Of a stretch of DNA of 47,363 bases, positions 15,584 through 23,866 are shown piece by piece. Positions within the stretch are counted from its first letter, which is position 1. Every line of letters starts with the position of its first letter. The translations under genes were made by a program, and so were the position numbers. This DNA is from Bacilli bacterium (GTDB lineage: Bacteria; Bacillota_I; Bacilli_A; RF39; UBA660), in contig JAQUVS010000005.1 of the NCBI GenBank assembly GCA_028693275.1, forward strand, positions 2,656 through 50,018, in the 5' to 3' direction. The notes beneath the pieces were generated by a model, which saw only the letters and a list, made by a program, of their open reading frames with translations, had not been told where the DNA came from and made no database searches.

Positions 15584-16891
15584 ATGAAATATTATTGTAT
15601 AGGAATTAAAGGAGCAGGAATGTCAACTCTTGCGCAATTATTATATGATTTAGGGCATGAAGTATCTGGATATGATGACGTTAAAGATCATAAATTTACT
15701 CAAACAGGATTAGATGAAAGAGGAATTGAAATATTCTATGATACTGATCATGAAATCGATGAAGATACTATAGTAACTTATTCAGTAGCTTTTAGTATGG
15801 ATCATAAAGAAATGAAAAGAGTAAGAGAACTTGGTTTAGAAATTAAAAAATATAATGAGATAATTGGGGATATAACAGATAAATATAAAACAATTAGTGT
15901 ATCTGGTACTCATGGTAAAACAACAACAAGTTCACTTATTAATCATATTATTAATAATACTTATGGATGTAATTCATTTATTGGTGATGGAAGTGGATAT
16001 GCAAATAAAGATAATGAAATTTTTGTTATAGAGTCAGATGAATTTAATAGACATTTTTTAGCTTACCATCCAACAACAACAGTTATAACAAATATAGAAT
16101 TAGAACATACTGAAATATATAAAGATATAGAAGATATAATTGAAACTTTTGAAAAGTTTGCGAAGAAAACAAAAGATAAAATAGTAGCTTGCGGAGATAA
16201 TGAAAATGTAAGAAAAATTAATTTTAATGATAACGTTATGTTTTATGGATTAAACGATAATAATGATATTATTGCAAAAAATGTAGAATTAAATGAATCA
16301 GGTTCTGCTTTTGATGTATATATTAAGAATAAATTATTTGGACATTTTGAATTACCTTTATTTGGAATGCATATGGTATTAAATTCTCTTGCATGCATTG
16401 GAGTATGTTATTTATACGGAATATCAAGTAGTAAAATAGCAGAGTTACTACAAAACTTTAAAAATGCCAAAAGAAGATTTGCTCTAGAAGAATTGGATAA
16501 GGCAGTTATAATAGATGATTATGCTCATCATCCAACAGAAATAAAGGTAACGCTAGAAGCTGCAAAACAAAAATATCCTGATCGAGAATTAGTTGTTATA
16601 TTTAAACCTAATACTTATTCTAGGACAGCGGCTTTTCCAAAAGAATTTGCAGAAGCATTAAACTTTGCAGATAAATCATATTTAACAGAAATTGAATGTA
16701 ACAGAGAAAAAAGTGAAGACTATAATAATGTAACTTCAAAAGTAATATTAGACGGATTAACTAATGGAGAAATGATTAGTGATGATACTGTAGATAAACT
16801 TCTAAAACATAACAATCCAGTTGTATGCTTTATGAGTTGTGCAAGTATAGATCATATGAAAGAAAACTATAAAGAACTACTAAAAAAGTAG
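15584..16891 (+). CDS. murC: UDP-N-acetylmuramate--L-alanine ligase
   Basis: 435 residues, normal length. N-terminal Rossmann GIKGAGMSTLA, ATP loop SVSGTHGKTTTSSLI, ESDEFNRHF, TNIELEHTE, and C-terminal DDYAHHPTEI with KPNTYSRT are the Mur ligase signatures, and the DYAHHP and GAGMS forms point to MurC. Adds L-Ala to UDP-MurNAc in peptidoglycan synthesis, so the organism makes a cell wall. Ribosome site AGAAGAGGAT. The gene ends inside its terminator. Confidence 0.95.
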   Translation: MKYYCIGIKGAGMSTLAQLLYDLGHEVSGYDDVKDHKFTQTGLDERGIEIFYDTDHEIDEDTIVTYSVAFSMDHKEMKRVRELGLEIKKYNEIIGDITDKYKTISVSGTHGKTTTSSLINHIINNTYGCNSFIGDGSGYANKDNEIFVIESDEFNRHFLAYHPTTTVITNIELEHTEIYKDIEDIIETFEKFAKKTKDKIVACGDNENVRKINFNDNVMFYGLNDNNDIIAKNVELNESGSAFDVYIKNKLFGHFELPLFGMHMVLNSLACIGVCYLYGISSSKIAELLQNFKNAKRRFALEELDKAVIIDDYAHHPTEIKVTLEAAKQKYPDRELVVIFKPNTYSRTAAFPKEFAEALNFADKSYLTEIECNREKSEDYNNVTSKVILDGLTNGEMISDDTVDKLLKHNNPVVCFMSCASIDHMKENYKELLKK

Positions 16892-16900
16892 TTCTTTTTT
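16871..16900 (+). terminator. murC terminator
   Basis: AAAGAACTAC (16871-16880) pairs with GTAGTTCTTT (16888-16897), loop TAAAAAA, T-run to 16900. The stop TAG is at 16889-16891. Confidence 0.93.
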
Positions 16901-17240
16901 CTTTCCCACAATTTCACATAATTATTAAATAATTTGACTATATTTATTTAATACAATTAAGTCATAGAAAGGAGGAACAAGATAGTTTAAGAGAAAACTA
17001 TAAATAAATAATTAATAATAACAATAAATATTTTAATATATTTTAATAAAAAATAAAAAAGAAGGGACTGGTGATATAGGTAGTTTAGAAATCCTATAAC
17101 AAAGTTAAAAAACAGATTAAAAGAAAGGGTCAAGGTGATATATGATTAAATAATTTCATAACTATATTATAAGAAAGGACTGGTGATAAAACACTAGAAT
17201 AATCAAATAGATAGTGATATACTATGGGTAGGTGGTAAAG
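16901..17240 (+). promoter_or_regulatory. 340-base leader of the two-component operon
   Basis: No gene is visible here. TTGACT (16934-16939) is a possible -35, with only a weak -10 (TTAAGT) 17 bp on. AAAGGAGG at 16968-16975 is a strong ribosome site with no ATG, GTG or TTG after it. ATAGTTT and AAACTAT (16982-17002) can form a hairpin. Three short repeats with Shine-Dalgarno-like cores follow (see next entry), ending at the response-regulator start. This may be a long regulated mRNA leader. Confidence 0.6.
17059..17188 (+). repeat. Three direct repeats AAGAAAGG-(A/T)C-(T/A)GGTGATA
   Basis: Copies at 17059-17076, 17121-17140 and 17171-17188. The first and third are identical at 17 of 18 positions; the second has two extra bases. 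Each holds a Shine-Dalgarno-like AAGG plus GGTGATA. Reading GTG as a start gives mini-frames GTG ATA TAG, GTG ATA TAT GAT TAA and GTG ATA AAA CAC TAG. A fourth GTGATA (17214) lacks the AAGG part. Spacing is 62 and 50 bases. Confidence 0.7.
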
Positions 17241-17900
17241 ATGTATAACATTTGTTTAGTAGAAGACGAAAAAGATTTATCTAATTTGATAAAAACATAT
17301 TTAGAAAAATCAAATTATAACGTCATACAATTAACTAACGGAACCGATGCCCTTAGTTATATCGGAAATAAAGTAGATCTATGGATCTTAGATATAATGT
17401 TAGGAGATGATGTAAATGGATATGATATAATCAAAGCTATCCGTGAAGTAGATAAACAGATTCCTGTTATATTTACATCAGCAAGGGATCAAGAACTAGA
17501 TAAAATAATAGGTCTTGAACTAGGTAGTGATGATTATATTACTAAACCTTATTCGCCAAAAGAATTGGTGTTACGTATTAACAATATTATAAAAAGAGTA
17601 TATCGAGAAAAGGACTCTAATGTAATAAATTATATGGATTATATGATAGATTCTGATAAGAGAATAGTTTTCAATAATCAAAAAGAAGTACAATTGACGA
17701 CATTGGAGTTCGATCTTCTCGAATTACTTGTAAAAAATATAGGTAAGAGTTTTTCAAGAGATGATATTTTAAATTTAGTCTGGGGTAGTGACTATTTTGG
17801 AAGTGATCGTGCCGTCGATGACTTAGTAAGAAGAATAAGAAAGAAGTTGCCAAACTTAAATATTACTACGATATATGGTTTTGGATATAGATTATCATGA
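17241..17900 (+). CDS. OmpR-family response regulator
   Basis: 219 residues from ATG 17241; a GTG nine bases upstream (17232) is in frame but falls in the ribosome site AGGTGGT. Receiver domain has acidic pair E8-D9-E10, phospho-acceptor D51 in LWILDIML, FTSARD and the Lys of ITKPYSP. The C-terminal winged helix shows TTLEFDLLELLVKN, RAVDDLVRRIRKK and YGFGYRLS. Resembles CssR/CovR-like regulators. The stop TGA overlaps the kinase ATG. No obvious target operon is adjacent. Confidence 0.94.
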   Translation: MYNICLVEDEKDLSNLIKTYLEKSNYNVIQLTNGTDALSYIGNKVDLWILDIMLGDDVNGYDIIKAIREVDKQIPVIFTSARDQELDKIIGLELGSDDYITKPYSPKELVLRINNIIKRVYREKDSNVINYMDYMIDSDKRIVFNNQKEVQLTTLEFDLLELLVKNIGKSFSRDDILNLVWGSDYFGSDRAVDDLVRRIRKKLPNLNITTIYGFGYRLS

Positions 17901-19171
17901 AATATATAAAGAGTAAATTAAGTAGGCAATTACTTTCAATAATTGTTATTACTTTTAGTATTATCTTACTTTCAATAGGAATAATCTTACCGCATCAATT
18001 GCTACCCATTTATGAAAAAAGTTTATATAATTATTTGAAACAGCCATTAGATTTTGTTAATGAAAATATAATGGATAAACCTATCACTACGGAAATGGCT
18101 TATATTTATATGTATAAAAATATAACTAGTGCTAGTGATAATATAAGAAATATAATAGATATAGAAAACATATCAGATGTAGTTAAACTGACAAATAAAA
18201 TTTATGGTAAGTTTAATTATAATGGTAGTGACTATTATTATTATGTTAATGATGAGAAATCTGTAAAAAGAATAGCTCTAACAAATGATAATTATATAAA
18301 AGCTGCTGAAGAGGAAGTAATTCATAATGTCTTTCCGATAATTATAGGAACCTTTCTTTTTGTAACCATGATTTTAGTAATCTGGAGTAGCTTAATAGTA
18401 AGAAGAATAGAAAATCTAAAAAGTAAGATAGATCATATTGATGACGAAGATTACGATCATCAAGTAGATCTTACTGAAGATGATGAAATAAGTTCTTTAG
18501 AACTAGCAATAGAGGATATAAGAGTATCTATAAAAAACCAAGAAGAATATAGAAATCAAGTTTGCCAAAACATATCTCATGATTTTAAAACCCCTCTCAC
18601 CGTTATTAAATCATATATTGAGGCAGTTGAGGATGGAGTAGAAGAATGTATAACTACTTTGCCAATTATAAAGGAACAAACCTCTAAATTAGAGCAAAAA
18701 GTACATTCGCTCCTATATTTGAATAAGTTGGATTATATAAAAGATTCAAAATTATTAAAATTAGAATCAATAGATATTACTAATGTAGTTAACTCTAGTG
18801 TAAATAAATTCAGATTTCATAATAAAAATTTAAAGTTTTCAGTTTCAATAGATAAAAATTTAACTTTTGTTGGAACTGAGGATGCATGGGAAACAATAAT
18901 TGATAATTTATTAAGTAATTTCATAAGGTACGCAGAGACCGAAATTAGAGTAAATATAAGAAAAAACCAAATCACTTTTTACAATGATGGGCCTAATATC
19001 GATAAAGAATTAATCGAAGGCATTTTTATCCCTTATAGAAAGGGAATTAAGGGTGAGTTTGGATTAGGATTATCAATCGTTAAGAAGACTTTAAGTATGT
19101 TAGGATACAATATTTATATTAAAAATCATAATAAAAAAGGTATCTCTTTCATAATAAAGAAATCGTCCTAA
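17897..19171 (+). CDS. Sensor histidine kinase
   Basis: 424 residues. Two membrane helices (about 12-34 and 146-167) enclose an extracellular sensor of about 110 residues; a HAMP linker follows (about 168-217), then the HisKA box NISHDFKTPLTVIKS with phospho-acceptor H228, and the HATPase domain with DNLLSNFIRYA (N box) and GEFGLGLSIVKK (G box). The D-box is FYNDGPNI. It phosphorylates the regulator encoded four bases upstream. The signal is unknown. Confidence 0.94.
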   Translation: MKYIKSKLSRQLLSIIVITFSIILLSIGIILPHQLLPIYEKSLYNYLKQPLDFVNENIMDKPITTEMAYIYMYKNITSASDNIRNIIDIENISDVVKLTNKIYGKFNYNGSDYYYYVNDEKSVKRIALTNDNYIKAAEEEVIHNVFPIIIGTFLFVTMILVIWSSLIVRRIENLKSKIDHIDDEDYDHQVDLTEDDEISSLELAIEDIRVSIKNQEEYRNQVCQNISHDFKTPLTVIKSYIEAVEDGVEECITTLPIIKEQTSKLEQKVHSLLYLNKLDYIKDSKLLKLESIDITNVVNSSVNKFRFHNKNLKFSVSIDKNLTFVGTEDAWETIIDNLLSNFIRYAETEIRVNIRKNQITFYNDGPNIDKELIEGIFIPYRKGIKGEFGLGLSIVKKTLSMLGYNIYIKNHNKKGISFIIKKSS

Positions 19172-19185
19172 AACAATTGAATAGT

Positions 19186-19218
19186 AGCAATATTAATTAG
19201 TTAATATTGCTTTTTTTT
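19186..19218 (+). terminator. Terminator of the two-component operon
   Basis: AGCAATATTAA (19186-19196) pairs with TTAATATTGCT (19201-19211), loop TTAG, T-run to 19218. Confidence 0.93.
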
Positions 19219-19254
19219 ATTTTAATTTAATGATATAATTAATTAGGTGATAAA

Positions 19255-19533
19255 ATGGAAAATAACAATATTGACTTAGACTTTGAATTGGATTTCGAAG
19301 CAAATAGTTTAAATAGAATTAATAATGAAGTTCTATTAACAGGTAAAGAAATGTCTATTCTTAATCAATTTGGAATAGATTATAAAAATTGTAAAGACAA
19401 CAGCGAATTATTATTCAAAATCAATTCATATATGAGTGAAGAAGGTTTTGATGAAGAAGTAGATATGGAAGACTTGGATTGGGTAGGATCAGAAATTTCT
19501 GAAAGAAACTACTATAAAGATACAAATAAATAA
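19255..19533 (+). CDS. Small acidic hypothetical protein
   Basis: 92 residues, strongly acidic (LDFELDFEAN near the start, EEVDMEDLDW near the end), no membrane segment or cysteine pair. Own -10 TATAAT at 19234-19239 and ribosome site TAGGTGAT. The HD-GYP gene starts 14 bases downstream, so the two are probably co-transcribed. I do not recognise the family. Confidence 0.75.
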   Translation: MENNNIDLDFELDFEANSLNRINNEVLLTGKEMSILNQFGIDYKNCKDNSELLFKINSYMSEEGFDEEVDMEDLDWVGSEISERNYYKDTNK

Positions 19534-19547
19534 AGTAGGGATGAATA

Positions 19548-20732
19548 ATGAGATATATAAATATTGATGATGCCAAACCAGAAATGAATGTTGCTAAAAA
19601 TATCTATAATGAGAGTAGTGTACCAATATTAACTAGTGGTGCTACTTTAAAAGAAGATTATTTAACGATGCTTAAAAATAAAGGCTATTCAGGATTTTAT
19701 ATTAATGAAGAATATAATTCTGATATCATTGTAGAAGATTTAATTCCAGAAAAAGTAAAAAAAGATGCTATAGGTGCCTATAACGATTTATATAATGCCT
19801 TATATAATTTTGGGAAAGCAAAAGCACTAGAAAAAAGCCAAAAGCAAAATAGTACTAATAATGCTCCTTCAGCTTTTTTAAAACAAAAATATCTTGTCGT
19901 GACTAAAGCTTTTGAATTAGTGACTAAATATTCTAAAATAATAGCTCAGGAAGTTTATTATAATACAGATTTTTGTTTTGATTTATTTGATTTAAAAAAT
20001 GAAGGCGATAATGTCATGGCAAAAGCTATAGCAGTTACTGAATTATCAGTATTGGTTTCAAAATATTTAAATATTGGAGAACCAGAAGCTGAAGAATTGG
20101 CAATGGAAGCAATTTTCCATGATATTGGTAAATTGTGTAGTGATATCTATATTTTAAATGCTGGAAATTATTCAAAATCATTACAAGATAAATTAGGAAT
20201 AAAAAAAGAAGATTTAGTTCCATATAACCATCAATTACATCCATATTATTCTTATGCACTTTTAGACAATGCTGAGCTTATTAATCCTATAAGTAAAAGT
20301 GTTATATTATACCATTCTGAAAGAGAAGATGGTACGGGATTATTTAATAGAAAACCAACAGGAACAAAAGCAGATATTCATTCATCAATAATAAGTATTG
20401 CAGATGAATATATCGATGTTTTATCAGGAAAATACGGTGAAGATTATTCCAATCCTAAAGAGGCTAGAGAAAAAATAATGACTTTAGCCGGTACAAAGTT
20501 TAATATGAAAATATTAGAAGAATTTTTAAATCATGTTCCACCTTTTCCAAAAGGAGTTCCAGTAGTATTATCAACAGGCCATAAAGGTGTTGTAAAAGAA
20601 AATACTAGCGGTTATTCGATAACTAGACCTGTTGTAAGATTAGAAAATGGAAATGATTTAGATTTATCTAGAGTAAATAATATAACAATAGTAGCCAGTT
20701 TGGTTAAAAATAAAAATAATAAAGTAAAGTAG
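19548..20732 (+). CDS. HD-GYP-like phosphohydrolase
   Basis: 394 residues. The N-terminus (about 1-65; MNVAKNIYNESSVPILTSGATL) is the domain that often precedes HD-GYP. The catalytic part has the HD motif in FHDIGKL, then NHQLHPYYSYALL and YHSEREDGTGLF; the last is the GYP-containing loop, but GYP reads GLF here. The IISIADEYIDVLSG segment is typical. These enzymes cleave cyclic di-GMP. No GGDEF protein is in the window, and the altered loop makes the substrate uncertain. Ribosome site is weak (TAGGGATGA). The stop is inside the terminator. Confidence 0.85.
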   Translation: MRYINIDDAKPEMNVAKNIYNESSVPILTSGATLKEDYLTMLKNKGYSGFYINEEYNSDIIVEDLIPEKVKKDAIGAYNDLYNALYNFGKAKALEKSQKQNSTNNAPSAFLKQKYLVVTKAFELVTKYSKIIAQEVYYNTDFCFDLFDLKNEGDNVMAKAIAVTELSVLVSKYLNIGEPEAEELAMEAIFHDIGKLCSDIYILNAGNYSKSLQDKLGIKKEDLVPYNHQLHPYYSYALLDNAELINPISKSVILYHSEREDGTGLFNRKPTGTKADIHSSIISIADEYIDVLSGKYGEDYSNPKEAREKIMTLAGTKFNMKILEEFLNHVPPFPKGVPVVLSTGHKGVVKENTSGYSITRPVVRLENGNDLDLSRVNNITIVASLVKNKNNKVK

Positions 20733-20749
20733 AGTAATCTACTTTTTCC
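20726..20749 (+). terminator. Terminator of the HD-GYP gene
   Basis: AAAGTAGA (20726-20733) pairs with TCTACTTT (20738-20745), loop GTAA, short T-run. The TAG stop at 20730-20732 is in the left arm. Confidence 0.8.
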
Positions 20750-20765
20750 ATAGAAAGAGGTATTT

Positions 20766-21512
20766 ATGAATCTTAAAAATAAAATAGCATTAGTTACAGG
20801 TTCAAGTAGAGGAATAGGAAGAGAAACTATTATTAAATTAGCTTCTTTAGGTGCTGATGTCATAATAAATTATAATAATAGTGAAGATAGAGCAATTCAA
20901 TTAGAAAATGAATTAAGAAAATATAATATTAAATCATTAATAGTAAAATGCGATATTTCAAATGAAGAAGAAGTAATAAAAATGAAACACCAAATAATAG
21001 AAGAGTTTGGAAGAATAGATATCCTTGTTAACAATGCTTCTATTGCGATAGATACAACATTTGAAGACAAAAATATTGATAATTTTAAAAGAATATTAGA
21101 TGTTAATCTATTAGGAACATTTTTAGTATCAAAACATATAGGAGAATTAATGATAGAAAATAAGAATGGAACTATTATTAATATTGCATCTACTAATGCA
21201 ATTGATACTTATTACCCAGAAAGCCTAGATTATGATGCTTCAAAAGCTGGAGTTATATCTTTAACTAATAATTTTGCCAAACAATTTGCTCCATTTGTTA
21301 GAGTAAATTGTGTAGCTCCTGGTTGGGTTAATACAGAAATGAATATGAATATGGATAAAGAATTAATTTGTAAAGAAGAAGGAAAAATCCTTCTAGAAAG
21401 ATTTGCTGAACCAAGTGAAATTTCTAATGTTATTGCATTTTTATCAAGTGATGAAGCAAGTTACATTAATGGTTCAGTAATAAGAGTAGATGGTGGTAAA
21501 GACAATGGATAA
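20766..21512 (+). CDS. Short-chain dehydrogenase/reductase, FabG-like
   Basis: 248 residues. Cofactor loop TGSSRGIGRE, NNAS, catalytic Ser in INIAST, catalytic YDASK and C-terminal INGSVIRVDGG are standard. The length and motifs fit 3-oxoacyl-ACP reductase (FabG) or a related NAD(P)-dependent reductase; a lone copy away from fatty-acid genes makes another substrate possible. Ribosome site GAAAGAGGT. Overlaps the next gene by eight bases. Confidence 0.88.
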   Translation: MNLKNKIALVTGSSRGIGRETIIKLASLGADVIINYNNSEDRAIQLENELRKYNIKSLIVKCDISNEEEVIKMKHQIIEEFGRIDILVNNASIAIDTTFEDKNIDNFKRILDVNLLGTFLVSKHIGELMIENKNGTIINIASTNAIDTYYPESLDYDASKAGVISLTNNFAKQFAPFVRVNCVAPGWVNTEMNMNMDKELICKEEGKILLERFAEPSEISNVIAFLSSDEASYINGSVIRVDGGKDNG

Positions 21513-22734
21513 AATAGAAAAAATAGTAGTTGAAGCAGAATTAGAATTAATAGATAAATATAAAGAAATAGATGACATTTGTTATTATAATAGTAATAAA
21601 GTCTTATCTTCATTTATAAAAAATAATGTTAATGAAGCCCATTTTAATTCAACAACAGGATATGGTTATAATGATATAGGAAGAGATGTAATAGAAAAGA
21701 TTTTTAGTGATGTTTTAGGAACAGAAGATTCTCTAGTTAGAAGTCAATTCATATCTGGATCTCACGCTCTAACAGTAGCTTTATTTGCAATATTAAGACC
21801 AGATGATATTCTTCTTAGTATAACAGGAACTCCTTATGATACTTTACATGAAGTTATAGGAATAAGAGAAAATTCCTCATCATTAAAGTCATATAATATA
21901 AGTTATGAACAAATTGAACTAATAAATGATGATTTTGATTATGAAAAGATAGAAGAAGTATTAAAAAGTAAGAAAATAAAAATGATAGAAATACAAAGAT
22001 CTAAAGGCTATTCAACAAGAAAAAGTATTAGTAATGAAAAAGTAAAAAAAGTAATAGAATTTATTAAAAAGATAGATAATGAAGTAATAATTATGATTGA
22101 TAATTGTTACTGTGAATTTGTATCAAAAGAAGAACCAGGTTTTTATAATGCAGACATTATTGTTGGTTCATTAATAAAAAATCTAGGTGGTGGATTAGCC
22201 CCTAACGGAGCTTATATAGCTGGTAAAAAAGAATATGTAGAATTAGCAGCAGATAGATTAACAGTTCCTGGAGAAGGAAAAGAAGTGGGTCCTACACTAG
22301 GGATAAATAAATCTATTCTTCAGGGATTATTTATGGCACCTGTAGTAGTTGCAAATAGTTTAAAAATAGCTACGCTTACTAGCAGAGTTATGGAAAAATT
22401 AAATTACAAGGTAGAACCAAAATCAAGTGATGAAAGAGTAGATATTGTTCAAAATATTATATTTGAAGATAAAGATAAATTAATAAAATACTGTCAAGGT
22501 ATTCAAATGTCATCACCGATTGACTCAAATGCAATCCCAGAGCCCTGGGATATGCCAGGATATGAAGATCAAGTAATAATGGCCTCAGGTTCATTTACTC
22601 AAGGATCATCAATTGAATTATCATGTGACGGACCAATAAGAAGCCCATATATTGCCTATCAACAAGGTTCATTAACATATGAATATGGAAAAATAGCAAT
22701 TATTAATGCAATAAGAAATCTAGAAGAAAATTAA
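21505..22734 (+). CDS. PLP-dependent methionine gamma-lyase / aluminium-resistance family protein
   Basis: 409 residues from ATG 21505, which overlaps the end of the SDR gene and has GGTGG upstream; the open frame begins 15 bases earlier. SQFISGSHALTVALFAIL, IEIQRSKGYSTRKS, IMIDNCYCEF and the cofactor lysine in GSLIKNLGGGLAPNGAYIAG match the Met_gamma_lyase/'aluminum resistance' fold-type I family. GSFTQGSSIELSCDGPIR near the C-terminus is also diagnostic. Likely a C-S lyase of sulfur amino acids; the exact substrate is not established for the family. Confidence 0.92.
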   Translation: MDKIEKIVVEAELELIDKYKEIDDICYYNSNKVLSSFIKNNVNEAHFNSTTGYGYNDIGRDVIEKIFSDVLGTEDSLVRSQFISGSHALTVALFAILRPDDILLSITGTPYDTLHEVIGIRENSSSLKSYNISYEQIELINDDFDYEKIEEVLKSKKIKMIEIQRSKGYSTRKSISNEKVKKVIEFIKKIDNEVIIMIDNCYCEFVSKEEPGFYNADIIVGSLIKNLGGGLAPNGAYIAGKKEYVELAADRLTVPGEGKEVGPTLGINKSILQGLFMAPVVVANSLKIATLTSRVMEKLNYKVEPKSSDERVDIVQNIIFEDKDKLIKYCQGIQMSSPIDSNAIPEPWDMPGYEDQVIMASGSFTQGSSIELSCDGPIRSPYIAYQQGSLTYEYGKIAIINAIRNLEEN

Positions 22735-22786
22735 TTTAAATCATTATACAATTATGATATAATAAAAATAGAAATTGGAGGAACTT

Positions 22787-23263
22787 ATGAAAGGTTTAAT
22801 AGTTTATGCTAGTAAAACAAAAACAACCGAAAAGTGCAGTAAAATTTTATCAGAAGAGTTAGATTTTAAAATGGTAAATATAAAAGATAAAAAACCAGAT
22901 ATTTCTAATTATGATGTAATTGTTATAGGTAGTTATATTCGTATGGGAATGATAGATAGACAAATAAAAAAATTTATTATTGAAAACAAAGAAAAACTAC
23001 TAAAGAAAAAATGTGCTCTTTATTTATGTTGTGGTGTTCAAGAGAATATGGACAAATACTTTTGGACAAATTATCCTCAAGAAATATTAGAATGTGCTAT
23101 ATTAAAAGAATGTTTTGGATGTAGTTTGGATGTAAATAAATTAAAAGGAATAGAAAAATTTGTTGTAAAAATGATGAGCAAAAAAAATGATACTTTAAAA
23201 GAAAAATGTATAAATGAAAAAAGCATAATTAAATTTGTAAAAACGATAAAAGAAATAAAATAG
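22787..23263 (+). CDS. Flavodoxin-domain protein (HemG-like)
   Basis: 158 residues from ATG 22787 (GGAGG at 22777-22781); a TTG upstream lies in the ribosome site. The FMN phosphate loop is VYASKTKTTEKC, then YDVIVIGSYIRMGMI. These match the flavodoxin_5 type of menaquinone-dependent protoporphyrinogen oxidase-like proteins. No haem genes are nearby, so a general flavin electron carrier or quinone-linked reductase is as likely. TGA-TATAAT at 22755-22763 supplies a promoter. Confidence 0.85.
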   Translation: MKGLIVYASKTKTTEKCSKILSEELDFKMVNIKDKKPDISNYDVIVIGSYIRMGMIDRQIKKFIIENKEKLLKKKCALYLCCGVQENMDKYFWTNYPQEILECAILKECFGCSLDVNKLKGIEKFVVKMMSKKNDTLKEKCINEKSIIKFVKTIKEIK

Positions 23264-23314
23264 TAATTGTAAATATTTAATATTTATGATAAAACAATAA
23301 TAGGAGGAAATGAT

Positions 23315-23866
23315 ATGGAAATTTTAATAGTAGTTCTAGTTATAGTAGCCTTACTAGCAATATTTGTAATAGCTACATATAACAAATTTATCAACCTAAG
23401 AAATAAAGTGGAAGAAGCATTCTCTACAATGGATGTTTATTTGAAAAAGAGATGGGATTTAATTCCTAACTTAGTGGAAACAGTAAAAGGTTATGCTAAA
23501 CATGAAGAAGAAACATTAAAGGAAATAGTAAATTTAAGAAGTAGTGCATATGATAATATGTCAGCAGATGAAAAAGTAGAAACAAATCAACAATTATCTG
23601 CTGGATTATCTAAACTTATAGCATTAGCTGAAAACTATCCAGATCTTAAAGCAAACCAAAACTTTAGTGAATTATCAAAAGAATTATCTTCTTTAGAAGA
23701 TGAAATAGCATCATCTAGAAAATACTATAATGCAATAGTTAGAAAATACAATGATAAAGTGCAAATGGTACCAAGTAATATAATTGCAAAGATGTTTAAC
23801 TTTGCTTCTAAGAAAATGTTTGAAGTAAACGAAACTGAAAGAGAAAATGTTAAAGTTCAATTCTAA
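23315..23866 (+). CDS. lemA: LemA family protein
   Basis: 183 residues. One N-terminal membrane helix (about 3-23) is followed by the highly conserved YNKFINLRNKVEEAFSTMDV and KRWDLIPNLVETVKGYA. The rest is a helical bundle ending in FEVNETERENVKVQF. Family function is unclear; LemA is often next to DUF2207 or TPM-domain proteins, as here. GGAGG precedes the ATG. The DUF2207 gene starts inside its 3' end. Confidence 0.95.
   Translation: MEILIVVLVIVALLAIFVIATYNKFINLRNKVEEAFSTMDVYLKKRWDLIPNLVETVKGYAKHEEETLKEIVNLRSSAYDNMSADEKVETNQQLSAGLSKLIALAENYPDLKANQNFSELSKELSSLEDEIASSRKYYNAIVRKYNDKVQMVPSNIIAKMFNFASKKMFEVNETERENVKVQF

Noticed and set aside
15357-15587. Second plus-strand frame over the zinc-ribbon gene, running through the terminator
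   Set aside because: It lacks a ribosome site, and the overlapping frame has the conserved CxxC pairs.
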